From Silene latifolia (Eukaryota > Streptophyta > Magnoliopsida > Caryophyllales > Caryophyllaceae): 64,000 nucleotides of DNA. The notes under the pieces are model-generated. The model was not told where the DNA came from, ran no database searches, and saw only the letters and a program-made list of their open reading frames with translations. The stretch covers positions 450,001 through 514,000 of the forward strand of contig NC_133526.1 of NCBI RefSeq assembly GCF_048544455.1, given 5' to 3'. Positions 1 to 12,151 of this stretch are shown here, in pieces. Each line of letters opens with the position of its first letter. Within the stretch, counting starts at the first letter, position 1. The position numbers were made by a program, and so were the translations under genes.

Positions 1-29
1 TTACCGACTCGTATCATCCGAACGCATAT

Positions 30-400
30 CGAGCTAACTGTTAGCTACGTGCTGCCCTCGCAAAGAACGTAAGGCCACTGACAGTGAGTGTACTGCTGAT
101 ATTGCTGGGTGATGGTGGTAATATCATCCATGTTCCAACATAAGTCAATTAAAAAATTTGGAATTTGACTCCAGGTAATGCCATTAATTTACCGGCAATT
201 CTGCAAATAATCACTATCAACAATAATTTTGTAGCTCAAAGATGTCTTGCCTACTATTTGCAGCCCAAAGAGAATAACTTTGGTTTCGGCTAATAATGCC
301 CACATTATATGAGCCTCTAGACCTCTAGACTCTAGTTCGTCTTCCACGACCATAATGTCGTCAATCTCGTCCCAAACAATAAAACCCGGCCCCGACTATT
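30..400 (-). mobile_element. Decayed LINE RNase H tail (possible)
   Basis: Read on the minus strand, this stretch gives pieces resembling the C-terminal RNase H part of plant L1 elements: an EA.IMWALLAE-like helix, then IIVDSDYLQ, then a WSQIPNFLIDLC-like stretch. The pattern matches the retained blocks of the better LINE copies further along the window (for example AEAVLEGMKEA and VESDCKTVIECL near 46.8 kb). There are stops between the blocks and no poly(A) tail or target repeat was found, so this is an old remnant. The assignment rests on motif resemblance only. Confidence 0.35.
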
Positions 401-617
401 CAGGCCAAAAATAGCCGCATGTAATTTACAACCGACGATGGTGATGGTGCTCTCCATCTTCTAGGTTCATACATTTATAATTTATTATCAACAAATTATC
501 TCACATAAATCATACCTACATAGCTACACTGTAGCCCAATCGGATCTTATAAGAAATAGTGATCGTTATCGTTATCGTCCACGTCACCAGATTAGTTACC
601 AATTTGACCAAAACATG

Positions 618-690
618 TAGTTCACGAGCAAACAAACAAGATAGATAAAACCGCTTAATACAAACCATCTAAGCTTAGCTAACATTGATA
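618..690 (-). pseudogene. Fragment of a signal-peptide-like first exon
   Basis: The minus strand from 685 reads MLAKLRWFVLSGFIYLVCLLV, almost identical to the start of the open frame at 12400. It is the distal edge of a duplicated segment: 615-1351 and 12335-12905 share this piece, a spacer containing repeats of the type caaacaaacattcaaaaaa, the promoter block and the 2-ODD start. Only the hydrophobic N-terminus is present here, so it cannot encode a full product. Confidence 0.6.
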
Positions 691-1084
691 AGATCCGATT
701 ACGCGGTTTCACTCAATAGATCAAACAAACATTCAAAAAACTATCTACTAATTAACACACACCACAAATTTAATAGATCAAACAAACATTCAAAAAACGG
801 TGTACACAGTGGCGAAACTAGGGGTTAAATTTGAAATGTTTTATGTAAAATTTTGGTAATTTAGTTGACTACATTATTACTTGGTCGCCCAAAGCTAGCC
901 TCATGTGAAATTTTACGTCCCTAACTACAAATCATGATGCTTGTAGTTGTACAGTTGTAGGATCAAACAGTGAATTGAAAAACAAAACAAAAGTCAACAA
1001 GATTCGGTGCGACATTTCATCAAACAATTGGCGAGCATTACAGAAATCGAAACAAAAACAGAGTGAGAATTCAATGTAACGAAT

Positions 1085-1351
1085 ATATTGTGAATGGCTG
1101 GTACAAGTTAGAAGAATTATTAGCAAGGAATTTATTCGCGTAATTGACATAAAGAAGATGAAGACTAAGAATAAGAACAAAAGGAGCACATACTCTGAAT
1201 GAGACGCCATTTTCATCAAACAATTGCCTATAAATAAACTCACTATGATCCATTAATCTGTCATTAATTACAGCTATACAAGTCTTATATACAAACAATA
1301 GTATAGTTTGACTTTCTTATTCTTACAATTAAATACATAAATTTAGCAAAA
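1085..1351 (+). promoter_or_regulatory. Promoter block copy 1, in front of 2-ODD gene 1
   Basis: First of three copies of a promoter block (others at 12619-12887 and 13356-13625). It begins atattgtgaatggctgg and contains a TATA-like ctataaataaactcac at about 1229-1244, some 130 bp before the ATG at 1372. This copy lacks the middle part present in the other two (the stretch around acggcacaatgg and ccgatccatcccc) and is the most diverged. Its promoter role is inferred from the TATA-like element and its position before an intact gene. Confidence 0.6.
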
Positions 1352-1371
1352 AGAAATTTCTAGTCCAAAAA

Positions 1372-4165
1372 ATGTTAACCGACTACCTCAGACAAATAAA
1401 TGGTGGTGTTTTTCCAGCCGACCATGTAATCCTACCTGATGAAAGAATTGAAAATAATTTGTTTGTTCCTCCACCGTTTCACTTATCCGCAGCTGACCTA
1501 GTAGCAATTAATTCACCTGCCCATCACGATAGAATTAGTCAAAAACTTGTCGAGATGGCACAACGTTATGGCATGTTTTATGTATGTTCAAATATTTCTT
1601 TCTAAATTTTCATTTCTCACCTCTCACAACTATTAATGTAAAATCAACCGTCTAAAGTGTAGACGGGGTAAATATATAACCGTTTATATAATAAGGCGGG
1701 CAAAGTGGTAACAACTGACATTCCACCGGTTGTTTATCTTATTATAAAAGGGGGTGATATTTAACTCGTCTACAACTTTGTTAAGTAAGATAAGTGGGAG
1801 AGAGACGATCCTAAGGAAGATTTGTTGTTCTTCTTATGGCATGTTTCTTGACCGTATTTTTTTTTACAGATTGTGTTTAATCTAACAATTTTTTTTTTTT
1901 TAATTATGTAATTCCAAGATCACCAACCATGGAATAAGAGATAGAGTGATGACTAATGCACTCTGGGCCGCAAAAATGTTTTTTGAGTTACCCTCTTATG
2001 AATTCAAAAGGGAATGTGAGCGGTGTCTTTTTTATTCTAGTAGCGTTGTTCATCACTTGAACCTCGAAACAGAAGCCAAGTATTGGAGGGATACTTTGCC
2101 GTTTTATCTCTCTTCAATGCCTTTATGGCCTGAAAATCCACCTAGGTTCAGGTAAGTTTAATTTTATTTACTCAAGTCTTACTCCTTACTTATAAAATTT
2201 TGATTTTCCATCAACGAGTTATAATATCTTTTAAGAATTTTGAATGTATAAAAAGTGTTAAAAAAAATTATAGATGACATCATTGTAATTTACACAGAGT
2301 TGGTTTATGAAATTTGGAGCCCCGGTGCTAAATATTACTGTATAAAGAGGCACTTATTGTTGTATATTTTATAAGTTATTTTATAAAAATAATATTTTCG
2401 TTTTGGAGTTTAAAGAAGATGTATTTTTTCCCCTCCTAAATGTTACTCATATCATTGTAATTTGGATCTTTATTTCCCGGGATTGGGGCGCTCCGATCCT
2501 TCAGTTCCAAATTTGTTCAAATGGGCCAAAATAAAATCACATTAAGAAGTATGTTGATTTTAGTGAAAAAAACCCAACCTCCATAGACGTTGTAATTTAA
2601 GTACTTAAAAGAACGGTAAAGGTATTTGACAATTAATGTTTTTTTTTTTTTTTTCTTGAGAGGAAAATATCATTTCATTAATAAAAAGTCATACGACATC
2701 TACAATATATGTCAAAATCGACCGGATACAAATCGATTAAAACCAAATAAACTACAATCTCAACCAATGTTTTATATTGCCTTTGGTTATTTTCAATCTT
2801 TTCGAGTTGTAGCTATTAGTTATTTTTTTTCTATAATTATTATTAAAATTATTATGAAAATTTCAAATTAGTTAGATTTAGCGACATATAACCTAAAATT
2901 TTAGGCTTACGACTATTTATACATAATACTCCCTCCTATTCTTAATAACTGTCCCATTTGCCATTTTCGTCTATTCACATAACTGTCCCATTTGCCATAT
3001 TTGGACATGGTTTTTTACCTTCCTACCCTTAGCTCTTTTCTTTATTTACCACCCCAACCACCCATAACCCATCATATTCAATACTTTTCATTATTTAACT
3101 CATATATTATTACCCCTATACAATAATTTTCATTATTTTAACTATATTCCTTAATTTTCGTGCCATTGTCCAAATGGGACACTTATTCGGAACACAAATT
3201 CTTGTTTGTGACGGCACATATCCGTCACTCTTGAGTGACGGATACCATTTTACCTCACAAAGTACCCACTTTTTCTCTCTCTGCAACACTATTCATGTGG
3301 TCCCCCTTCTCCACTAACCCATTTTGTTACCATTTTAACTCACAAAATATCCGGCACAAATGGTAACCGAAGGGAGACCAATTGTATTCGGAATAGGAGG
3401 GAGTATTTTTTTCATTAACCTTTTAGAAAAAAAACCAACAATCAATGGCTTTTTTTTGGACATTAACGTGGAATTTCATCGGTAGTTTATTGAAAAGCGC
3501 GTTACTTTGTGAGATAGTTCTTTCTTTATCTCCTTGCGTATTTTATGACAAAATTAACTAATATGCACTAATTGTTTCACATATGTAGGGATGATATTTC
3601 GCAATTTGCTTCAGCCCTCGAAGTCCTTGCAAACAAATTGATTCGTTTAATTAGCAGAGGTCTTAAGCTTGACGAATCGTATTTTCATGACCATGGGCTA
3701 AGTCAGGTTAGGAGACTCAATGTTAATAGGTATCCGCGATGTCCTAATCCGAAATTAACCTGTGGATTAGCTAAACATTGTGACCCCGACCTCCTCACTA
3801 TAACATTTGTTGAAGCCGGGGATGCTGCCCAAGGATTAGAAGTGTGTATAGACAACGAATGGAAGCGTGTAGTGCCACGTGATGATGCGTTGATTGTTAC
3901 CATTGGTAGTCAAATGCGGGTTGTTAGTAATAAAAAATTAAAAGCACCCGTTCATAGAGTGGTTGTAAACTCCCGGAGTGATCGTACATCCATCTGCTAT
4001 GCCGTAGCACCAAGCAATGATTCCTATGTCGAACCTGCGGAAGTTCTAACAAGAACTGAAAGCCCTCGCTACGAGAAATATAAGTACGGCGATTATCTTT
4101 TGAACCACCTGGGACACTACAGAGATACAACTGGGGTTTTACCATCATATGAAAAACGAAATTAG
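1372..4165 (+). CDS. 2-oxoglutarate/Fe(II)-dependent dioxygenase, H6H-like (gene 1)
   Basis: Three exons joined by GT-AG introns: 1372-1581, 1919-2151 and 3589-4165, giving 339 residues. The DIOX_N part ends in GMFY/ITNHGI; the catalytic fold has the iron triad H211-x-D213 (KHCDPD) and H270 (VHRVV), and the 2-oxoglutarate-binding R280-x-S282 (RTS). The YWRDTL stretch resembles hyoscyamine 6-hydroxylase and its relatives. Such soluble enzymes hydroxylate, desaturate or epoxidise small molecules; the substrate cannot be told. Compared with gene 2 (36445-37819) it lacks the last intron. Intron 2 (about 1.4 kb) carries a MITE nested in a MITE. The stop is followed within 7 bp by a Helitron end, so the native 3' UTR is interrupted. 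Intact frame and splice sites suggest function, but expression is unproven. Confidence 0.85.
2929..3403. mobile_element. Stowaway-type MITE in intron 2 of gene 1
   Basis: Termini CTCCCTCCTATTC and GAATAGGAGGGAG are inverted repeats flanked by TA on both sides, as in Tc1/Mariner-derived Stowaway elements. The length of 475 bp is inflated by a second MITE at 3193-3384. Confidence 0.8.
3193..3384 (+). mobile_element. About 190-bp MITE with 9-bp target repeat, nested in the Stowaway
   Basis: The Stowaway sequence is interrupted and resumes after a 9-bp duplication, tattcggaa (3184-3192 and 3385-3393). Between them lies a 192-bp element starting CACAAATTCT and ending AGACCAATTG. A reverse-oriented relative sits at 54590-54776 with its own 9-bp repeat. 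The 9-bp target repeat suggests a Mutator-like origin; the terminal repeats are weak. Confidence 0.75.
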
Positions 4166-4171
4166 TTGTAA

Positions 4172-4200
4172 CTAGTTTTAAACCCGTGAAATTCACGGGT
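4172..4200 (-). mobile_element. Helitron 3' terminus (minus orientation)
   Basis: On the minus strand the order is a hairpin (ACCCGTGAA / TTCACGGGT, 4182-4200), a short spacer, CTAG (4172-4175), then T, which is the classic Helitron 3' end with insertion between A and T. The element body therefore runs to higher coordinates. The 5' end was not located. Confidence 0.7.
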
Positions 4201-6243
4201 CTGCTTTTAAAAGTCTAGATCAAAATAGTTAATCATAACATATAATTAAGATGTAATTTTTAATTTATTTCGAATTATTAACCATATATACGGATTAGTG
4301 ATCATTCTTAAGTCTTAACCATTAAAAGAGTCTTACACTTATAAATGATGTCAAACTATACATTCAACTCTTACACATATAATACATACTACCTCCCCTC
4401 ATTCATCATATTCTTTACATTTTTTTTGGTGGAATTTTGTAGGACCTTACATGCATGTGACTTTTAAAGAGTACTTTTGTTGTTTTAAACATTAATTTAG
4501 GCCCCAAAAAAAAGCGTAAAGAAATTTGTTAGATATATCAAAAAAAGAAAAATGTAGAGAACCTGGTGAATAGGAGGGACAAAAGTTAACCTAAAACACT
4601 TGACTTTTAACTCGATCTCGAGCAGAAAAACTTGCAAGCTACATCTTTCACTAAATTATTGAAAAACCATACTTTCGTACCCTTTTATGCGTTTTATATC
4701 CTTTAAATTATTTTTGATCATCCTGACTTGCAAGACCATCTATTAGAAGACTTTACTCACTACAAAAGTGGGTTTAAAATTTAAAATTCATTTTTTTTTT
4801 TACTAAAGATGTGCGTACATCAAAAATATATAACAGAATATAATATAAGATATGCTCCCCATGATGTAACAGTTGAAATTCAATCTTCCCACATTCTACT
4901 AATATTATAGTTTCAATTTCACTTTTATTGTTTTATTTTTATTTTGGAAAGAATTTAAGAAATAAAGGCAAATTACTATTGTACCATTAATTAAAGAAAA
5001 TGGGAGTAATATCATCATGATGGAAGGAGTATTAACAAATCTAATAGATAACAATAAAAAAGAAAATAAATTAAGAAAGACGAACGTGCAATAAAAACTA
5101 AAAGACACTACACACATTGATGTAAATCCAAAAACAAAACAAAGAAAAAAAAAACTAATGTAACAAACTTAGCCATAATTTTCATGATTTTAGCATTTCA
5201 GCATGTAACACTGTAAATGTTGGAAAAAAATCTCAATAATTCATAATCAAATCAAATTTCAAAAAGTGCAATTTTCCTGTAAAAAAAACGATCTTATCTT
5301 ATTTATTCGGTTGCAATTGCATACAATATGAAAATGGAATATTCTATATCTTTCTTCCGTTTTTTCCTCAAATAGATTATTCTGTTTCTTATTTTTCTTT
5401 TTATTTTCAATTACTCTACTTATTCTGATATAATGCCACATAAGACTCTAATTAAAATCTGAGATGCCATGTCAGCAATTTGGCAATTGTATTAGAGAAA
5501 TATATGATTTGTTACAAAAGTTATGATAAATGAAAAATTAAAATTCAGGAAAATAACCACCACCTCTCATTAGCGATAATCTGTTACAATTTGTGTGATT
5601 AATGTATACTCTCTAGTCTGTATGGTAGTCCGGTCCGTATCCTTCATGACAAGCGTTAAATAATTGTGTATCCTCGCCTCGCCTCGCCTCGCCTCCACCA
5701 AACTCCATGGCAACACGCGTTAAACAAAGCAGTAAACCATCAGGTTTCACATTAGCATCACATGAAAGTTCAGTATGCATGTCCATAGTTTGATGTGCAT
5801 GGTTAATAAACTTTTGTACAGTCAGTCGGTCTTACAATGAGCCTGTCTCAAGTATTAGCATAAACCCTTACGTATACGCGAAAAATCAGCCAGCAAAATG
5901 GGGCGGCGATACTTCAACCCTTCACAATACCTCACATACTTACAGTGGGACACTTCAATTTAGTCGAAAAATGAAGATTTTCCATAAAATAGTTAAGTCT
6001 ACTAGTATCACACATTCACACCGCTCGTGTGATATTTTAAATTGAATCTATAGCTTATGTCCTATAATCTAGAAGACTAGAACTGATAACTATCACAGTA
6101 TCACAGATACTCGCCTGATATATTTATAAATAATCAAAGATAAGGTCGTGATTCCATACCGGCATTGCAGAAAAAGCTCAGACAAATTTGTAAGGCGGGC
6201 GTGCATCAATTGCCAACCATTATTCCCCTAATTAAGATAAGCT
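4201..6243. other. Intergenic DNA, probably Helitron body and MITE remains
   Basis: AT-rich DNA with no supportable gene. It includes a degenerate Stowaway-like element at about 4389-4579 (tacctcccctcattca ... tgaataggaggga) and a (CCTCG)4 microsatellite at 5672-5691. The part next to 4200 presumably belongs to the Helitron ending at 4172. Open frames on the minus strand at 4905-5441 are low-complexity and not convincing. Confidence 0.5.
5672..5694. repeat. (CCTCG)n microsatellite
   Basis: Four perfect CCTCG units plus a partial fifth, in otherwise unique AT-rich DNA. Confidence 0.9.
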
Positions 6244-6400
6244 AATGTTAGACTACGATCAGGGCATTGAGGGTAATGTCTCAGAACCAAAACAGGTTCT
6301 TGGATCAGTTCTTTCGCGAAATACCCGTGTTCAATTCTTAGTCCTTCACTAATCAACTCTAGAACTCTTGTTCTCAGCTCAATTACCATTTTTTGGGATT
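6244..6400 (-). pseudogene. 2-ODD exon 3 fragment
   Basis: The minus strand reads LELISEGLRIEHGYFAKEL and then VLVLRHYPQCPD, matching the exon 3 product of gene 2 (36786-37104), where the corresponding residues are LELISEGLGLEHGYFAKEL and VLVANHYPPCPD. The DNA identity is also plain (for example gttctttcgcgaaatacc). No iron ligands and no neighbouring exons are present, so it is an isolated relic of a lost or rearranged copy closer to gene 2 than to gene 1. Confidence 0.8.
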
Positions 6401-6404
6401 TCTC

Positions 6405-8489
6405 AGAACTGAATTACAAAAGAAATTCTAATTAGGTAATATGCATATGATTTTTTTTTTTACCTAAATTCTAAATAGTTAGGGATTGAAATGTGATATT
6501 CATGAGTACACTTCATGACCGAGAATCCATGCCTACAACTTGTCCCGGGCTCCATTCCTACAACTTGGGCCAGCCCCGGTTATGGTGGCGGCCTAAACAG
6601 TCTAAGAGTTGCGAAATGTCAGAAAATTTCAACCTCTTGTTTTTACGAGATTTGAACATGTGGGTCTCTAATCTCTATATTACAAATCCAACACTTGAGC
6701 AGAGACAGTGATGCATGGTTAACAAATGATGTGCTCTCTCTTTGGAATTCGCTACTACTTTTATTCTTTCTTGTGTTAAATGAGCCTCAAGAACAATACC
6801 GAGTACACAATCTATGGGGAGGGGAATACGATACCTTATTATGGAGTATAACTCCAGTAACTTGGTCACATCACAGGAAAAAGAATCATGAACTAATAAT
6901 CCATGACATCTGTGGCTAACATTGTATGGAAAATGAGATGCACTATTTAATTCTGACATTTTTATTCTGTTTGGCAAAAGACTGTAAACAATCAGAACAA
7001 TATATGCATCACTACTGTCTACCCCAACAAAAATGGCAGTAAACAGCAAAACTGAATATACCCTATACAGTTTGGCAGGATTAAATGCACCTTAGTTTTT
7101 GCTAGGACCTTTCCTTCCGAACTGAGATCGTCCCATTTTTGTGTCCCATCTCTTATCCCACTAGTTTTATTTTGTCACACATCGTTCCTCAAACAACTAG
7201 TAAATATGGTGATAATTTATGTCTCAGTAGATTCGACATAAAATTGGACCGATGATCTGTTCCACTTCTTTTGTACTAGTCTACACCCTACAGCAAAACC
7301 CACCTCATAACTACAAGCCTAGAACCAAAAAGAAGGCCTTGAAAGAAGAGATGGATTACAAGCCATTGTCAGGTTCCAACCGAATGGAGCGAGTACAATT
7401 TTGTCGAAGTTGAACATGAAAATAAGAGGAGAGGAGAGTTGGCACTCAAAGTCATTGTCAGGTTCCATTACAGAGGAGAGAATAAGCATATTATTGTGCA
7501 TGATCAGTGGCAAGCATAAAGTGCAAAAAGCTGATTCTTCAAATATTAGTAATCTGCATAAAATAAGAACAAAGGGCATCTTATACATATCTTATTGAAT
7601 GATAATTACCTTTAACAAAGTTGAGATTACTAAAGTTGACTGTTAGGTACTCTAATAGACTATCTCCGTCTCCATATTCTTTAATCCCAAACACGTTTAA
7701 CATGATTCAAGACGAAATGTGCAACAGCCTGCAGGCAAGTTCCTACAAGGTGCATGTATTAAAAAATATTGAGCAGGAAGCATTCAGAAATCAGAACTGC
7801 TGTTATTGCCTCAATTAAATGGCTACATTAAGAATTTCGTTATATTTGTTCGAGATGCCTGTGTTTGTAAGTTAGTTTTGCGACATTTGTTTTGTATTTC
7901 TGTTGAAATATTATCACTATTAAGCTTTGCCATATTAAAAACTGTAAAAAGGGCATGAAACTACAACAGTTAGAATGCTGAAGTAAAAGATACCTTGAAT
8001 AAACTAGAAGTTTCAGTCAATCATTCTGAGAGAACTCAACGGTAAGGAGGAGGTTCAGTGCAGCACTTTCCCATGATGACTCCAACTTGTTCCACAGTCG
8101 CCAATCGGTCTTTAATGGGTTTTACCTAGTGAATATTCAACTTTTAATCTCCTGTAACTGTACAAAATGCTAGCTAGTTTCAACTAGGCAGAAGAAAATC
8201 CACTTTTGATAATCTTTTGCACATAACAGCTTCGAATAACACAATAAACAAATTTCAATTAGGTGAAAAAGGAAAAAAGGGGAACACTTGGAATATTTCT
8301 TCTTTAATATTTTCAATTCATTTCTGCAAGTAGAAAGCAGGGTCAGAATTGATCAGGAACATGATGCTTGTGTTGTGCAAAAGAATCAAACTACTGCAAA
8401 ATGTCTATACACTGGTCAGTCTTCTATAAAATGAATACATCATAAGTTTCAAGCTTTAATCATTAAGAGCATCTACTTACTAAAGAGCC
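6405..8489. other. Intergenic stretch without a recognised gene
   Basis: No open frame with a plausible product. Short frames at 6493-6919 and 7319-7818 lack recognisable domains. The last 500 bp are presumably the promoter and leader of the WAT1-type gene; no clear TATA box was picked out. Confidence 0.4.
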
Positions 8490-10907
8490 ATGGTTTCTGA
8501 GGCTTCTAACTTTGGAGTCGCTTATAGAAGGCTCAGGCCGCATCTACTGATGGTGCTAGTTCAGTTAGGATCAGCATTTCTTTATTTCATATTAGAAGCA
8601 GCGTTCAGTCGTGGACTGAATTCTCATGTCTACGTCACCTACCGTCATGTTGTAGGTGGTATTGCATTGTTTCCATTTGCCTACTCTTTAGAAAGGTGTG
8701 TTCTTGTCTGCATAGCTTATCTGGCTGTCTAATCATAGAAAGTTTAAGACTTGTTTGATTTCGCCTCATTTCCTCTTATACCCAAGACACTATGAGGAAT
8801 GGCAAACCAAAAAGACGGAAGCTAAGCGAAAAGCAACTCTCTTCTGCTCAAGCTGAGTATTTGACACTGCATTATCTTTCTTCTGTGCAGGAAGACAAGA
8901 CCAAGAATGACACTAATCATGTTCATTGAAATCTTTCTTTATTCTCTACTCGGGTAGGTCATATATTATGTTATACTTCATATTTGAAAATCATCCCAAG
9001 TTTTCAATGTTATGTTATATCCATACGAAAAGTTGATTCGAAGTTTATTTCTCTGCCAAAACCAGGGTGGGATTAACATTAAACATGTACTTTGCAAGTT
9101 TAGAATACACTTCACCGGCATTTCTCTCGGCTACAGTGAACATGATTCCGACTTTGACCTTCCTGCTGGCAATTTTCTTCAGGTGAAACACTAATTTAAC
9201 TACCAGCTGCTCTCTACTTTAATATCTTAACCAATTCGACCCTTGATTTATTCAAACTAATGCAGGCTGGAGGCTCTTAACTTAAGAAAACCTCAAGGAC
9301 TAGCAAAAGCAATCGGAACATTGGTCTCATTAGCAGGAGTCATGACTATAGCTTTGTACCGAGGACCAGCCATCAAGAGCTTGTGGAAGTCATCAATTCA
9401 TCTAACAAAAGGTGACTTCAAGAGTGATTGGATTAAAGGCCCGATTCTTTCAGTAGCTAGTTGCATAGCTTGGTCTATATGGTTCACAATGCAGGTATCT
9501 CATTACCTTTACATTCTTCCGATAGGTGTTTGAAGCAACAACTACAGAACCTTAGTCCCAAAATAGAAATATATCCTAGTCTATATTTCATGCAATTATG
9601 CAAATCTCTGAAAGAATCAGACACCAACTGTAACATTTGATAGCACAAACACCAGAAGCCTAACACACAAACATAGCGTGTGCATACATACAGACACGTA
9701 ATTTGGAACAATGGCATTAAGTAAAGGATTCCCACCATTATCTTTAAAAAAAGAAGCAGCCAAAATTAAAAGTTAGAACCTTTGACAAATAAAAAGAGGT
9801 GGGAAAGATGCCCCTAGCCATTTGTCATCCAATGGCACTAACAGTGTCGCTAACACCCTGACAAAAATACTTCAAAACAAAAAAGAGAAAAAAACTGGCA
9901 AGAATAGAATTAAGAATCCTGTCTCCTGAATCTTTTAATCCTCAAAAGTTTTCCAAAATATGCTAGGCTGCTAACAAAGGGCGAAAGTGATCGCAGCATA
10001 TAGCTTAGATTGAAGAGAACTAATCAATGAGAAAGCAGTTTAGCTAACATAAACTGTTTACTATATGACACGAGTACACGACAGTTCAGATGATGTTTCG
10101 CACCAAAAAAGCAGTAACATATACGGAGTAGTAATATTAAGGAAGTATGAAGAACTAAGAAAAAACATAGGAAAGTAAGCAATTTCTAAGAAACATTTAC
10201 TTACAAACTCATCATCACCTTTGCAGGGATCCACAATGAAGAGGTATCCAGCTCCATTGTCATTAGCGACGTGGGCAAACTTAATTGGTGCAGCACAATC
10301 TGCAGTTTTCACTTCAGTAGCTGTACGACATCAACCAAAAACATGGGTTTCCACGTCGTTAATGGACATTGCGACCATTCTCTTTGGTGTAAGTTAAAAC
10401 CCACAAAATGAAAGATATAATCATCATACTACAAAATAAAGTTAGTACTTTTTCCCAGGAATAAGTAAACATTTAGTTAATGGTGTTAATTGCAGGGAGT
10501 GGTTTCCTCTGCTTTAAACTTCATGATGATTATACAATGTTCGAGAGAGAAGGGCCCTGTATTTGTGACAATGTTTTGTCCCCTACAAACACTACTAGTA
10601 GTAGTTTTTGCGTACTTCATTCTCGGAGAAAAGCTCTATACAGGCAGGTAAGAGTAGATCACAAAATGTTTCTTGCTTGTTTGCAACTATGATCGATAGT
10701 CCAGTGATCAAAAGTCTTCCGTGGTTGTTCAGCATAATAGGAGGAGTTACAATCATCATAGGGCTTTACCTGTTGCTGTGGGGCAAAGGAAATGATGAAG
10801 AAATCAATGTCACAGCTGCAAAGGAACCGCCTCCATCCATTGTAAACCAGAATGAAATAAAGATGCAAATAGATGCAACAACAGAAAGTGCATCACTCAA
10901 GCCTTAG
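8490..10907 (+). CDS. WAT1-related EamA-family transporter
   Basis: Seven exons with GT-AG junctions in consistent phase: 8490-8695, 8891-8953, 9066-9182, 9266-9494, 10227-10388, 10496-10647 and 10733-10907, giving 367 residues, normal for the family. The product has about ten hydrophobic segments. WAT1-type blocks are seen: an N-terminal HLLMVLVQLGSAF helix, PAFLSATVNMIPTLTFLLA, MKRYPAPLSLATW, GPVFVTMFCPLQTLLV, FILGEKLY and IGGVTIIIGLYLLLWGK. WAT1 itself is a tonoplast auxin exporter and relatives (UMAMITs) move amino acids; the substrate here is unknown. The tail after the last helix is short, polar and lysine/glutamate-rich. The gene lies between 2-ODD gene 1 and the 2-ODD fragments, with no sign that it shares regulation with them. 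All key blocks are intact. Confidence 0.88.
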
Positions 10908-11214
10908 AAGAAATGCAAGGAGGAAAGACTTTTAAATTCATGGCAAGCAATGGAAAAATACTCCTGCGTAAAAGAATCAAACTTTCTGTCACTATAATAC
11001 CGGGTGCAGATAAAAAAGAAGTTTTAAGTAGGAACCAATTCGATCACATTTTGTAAGGTCATGAATCATGATCATATAAGCTTTATAGTTTCAAAAAAAT
11101 TGTCAAAATCAATGAAGTGAACATAAAAGTCAGAGAAAGATCAGAATGTTGTAGGTATGAAGTGTGAAGAAGAGGGAATTAGCATACAGGCATACAGCAC
11201 ATAGCACAGTGCAT

Positions 11215-12151
11215 TGAAGAACAACATATCCTAAAGTAATGTTAAGGCTAATTATATGCATAATGTTGTCTTAAACTGTTAATATTCATCATGCATAGGC
11301 ACATAGCTCCCTAGATCACCATTACCTTACTCATTGGCCCATTCCACCAGGGCTGAATGCTCGTGAATAACACCCGAGACCTCACTTCGTCAATCTTCAT
11401 CCTTTCAAGAACAATAAATCATCCATGACTTCTTTTCTTTAGACTGGCCAAAAATCTACCATGCAGCCGTGATTCCCCATTTGAGACTTGATTCCGTCGT
11501 GGCTGTAGACTAGACTTTGGTCTTCAAATCGAAGCATTGATATCTTCGACTCAACCAAATTCACATTATCACCAATCTTTATCATATAAGTCAACTAATT
11601 TAATTATCATGTCCGTAACAATTGATCATAAAATTTCAATGTCAAATTTTTATCTTGGCTAGTAAAAAATTAAGTCTAGATTCCTTCAAACAATCACATT
11701 TCTCTACATATAAATGAAGGTATTCAAAATATATAAATCAAGAAAATGATCGGACTTACCCCATTCCGTGAGAATCTCATCAAACAGTTGGTGTGCAGTA
11801 CCAACTACGGAACTATGATTAAAACAATATAAGAAGTGAAGTATGATCCTATATTGAAGCAATGAAGTATAAGCACAGATCATAGCATTATGATATACGA
11901 AGTCCGTAATTGTAATCCATGTCAAGATTGAATGCAATGTTTGCAAATGTAATAATGCGTAATATAATACAGTAACAGTCTGAATTATTATCAGCCTTTT
12001 ACTCTATGAAGGCTGCTCTGGTGATTTTAACGAGTTCTTTATACAGAACACCCTTATAGTTAGAAGGATTCTCAGCACTAAGTACAGCTTTTGCAGGCTC
12101 TATGAAGCATTCTTTTCGCGGCTCAATGAAATAGGCTGAAGTTGTTCGACA
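11215..12151. repeat. Segmental duplication, copy A
   Basis: Nearly identical to 35483-36597 (copy B), starting gaagaacaacatatcctaaag and ending inside the last 2-ODD exon. Copy A lacks the 590-bp hAT MITE of copy B and keeps about 410 bp (roughly 11409-11818) that copy B has lost between two ACAAT repeats. The last 150 bp encode the C-terminus of gene 2 on the minus strand. Confidence 0.85.

Noticed and set aside
6493-7818. Short frames on both strands between gene 1 and the transporter gene
   Set aside because: No domains, no consistent splice structure, and open on both strands.
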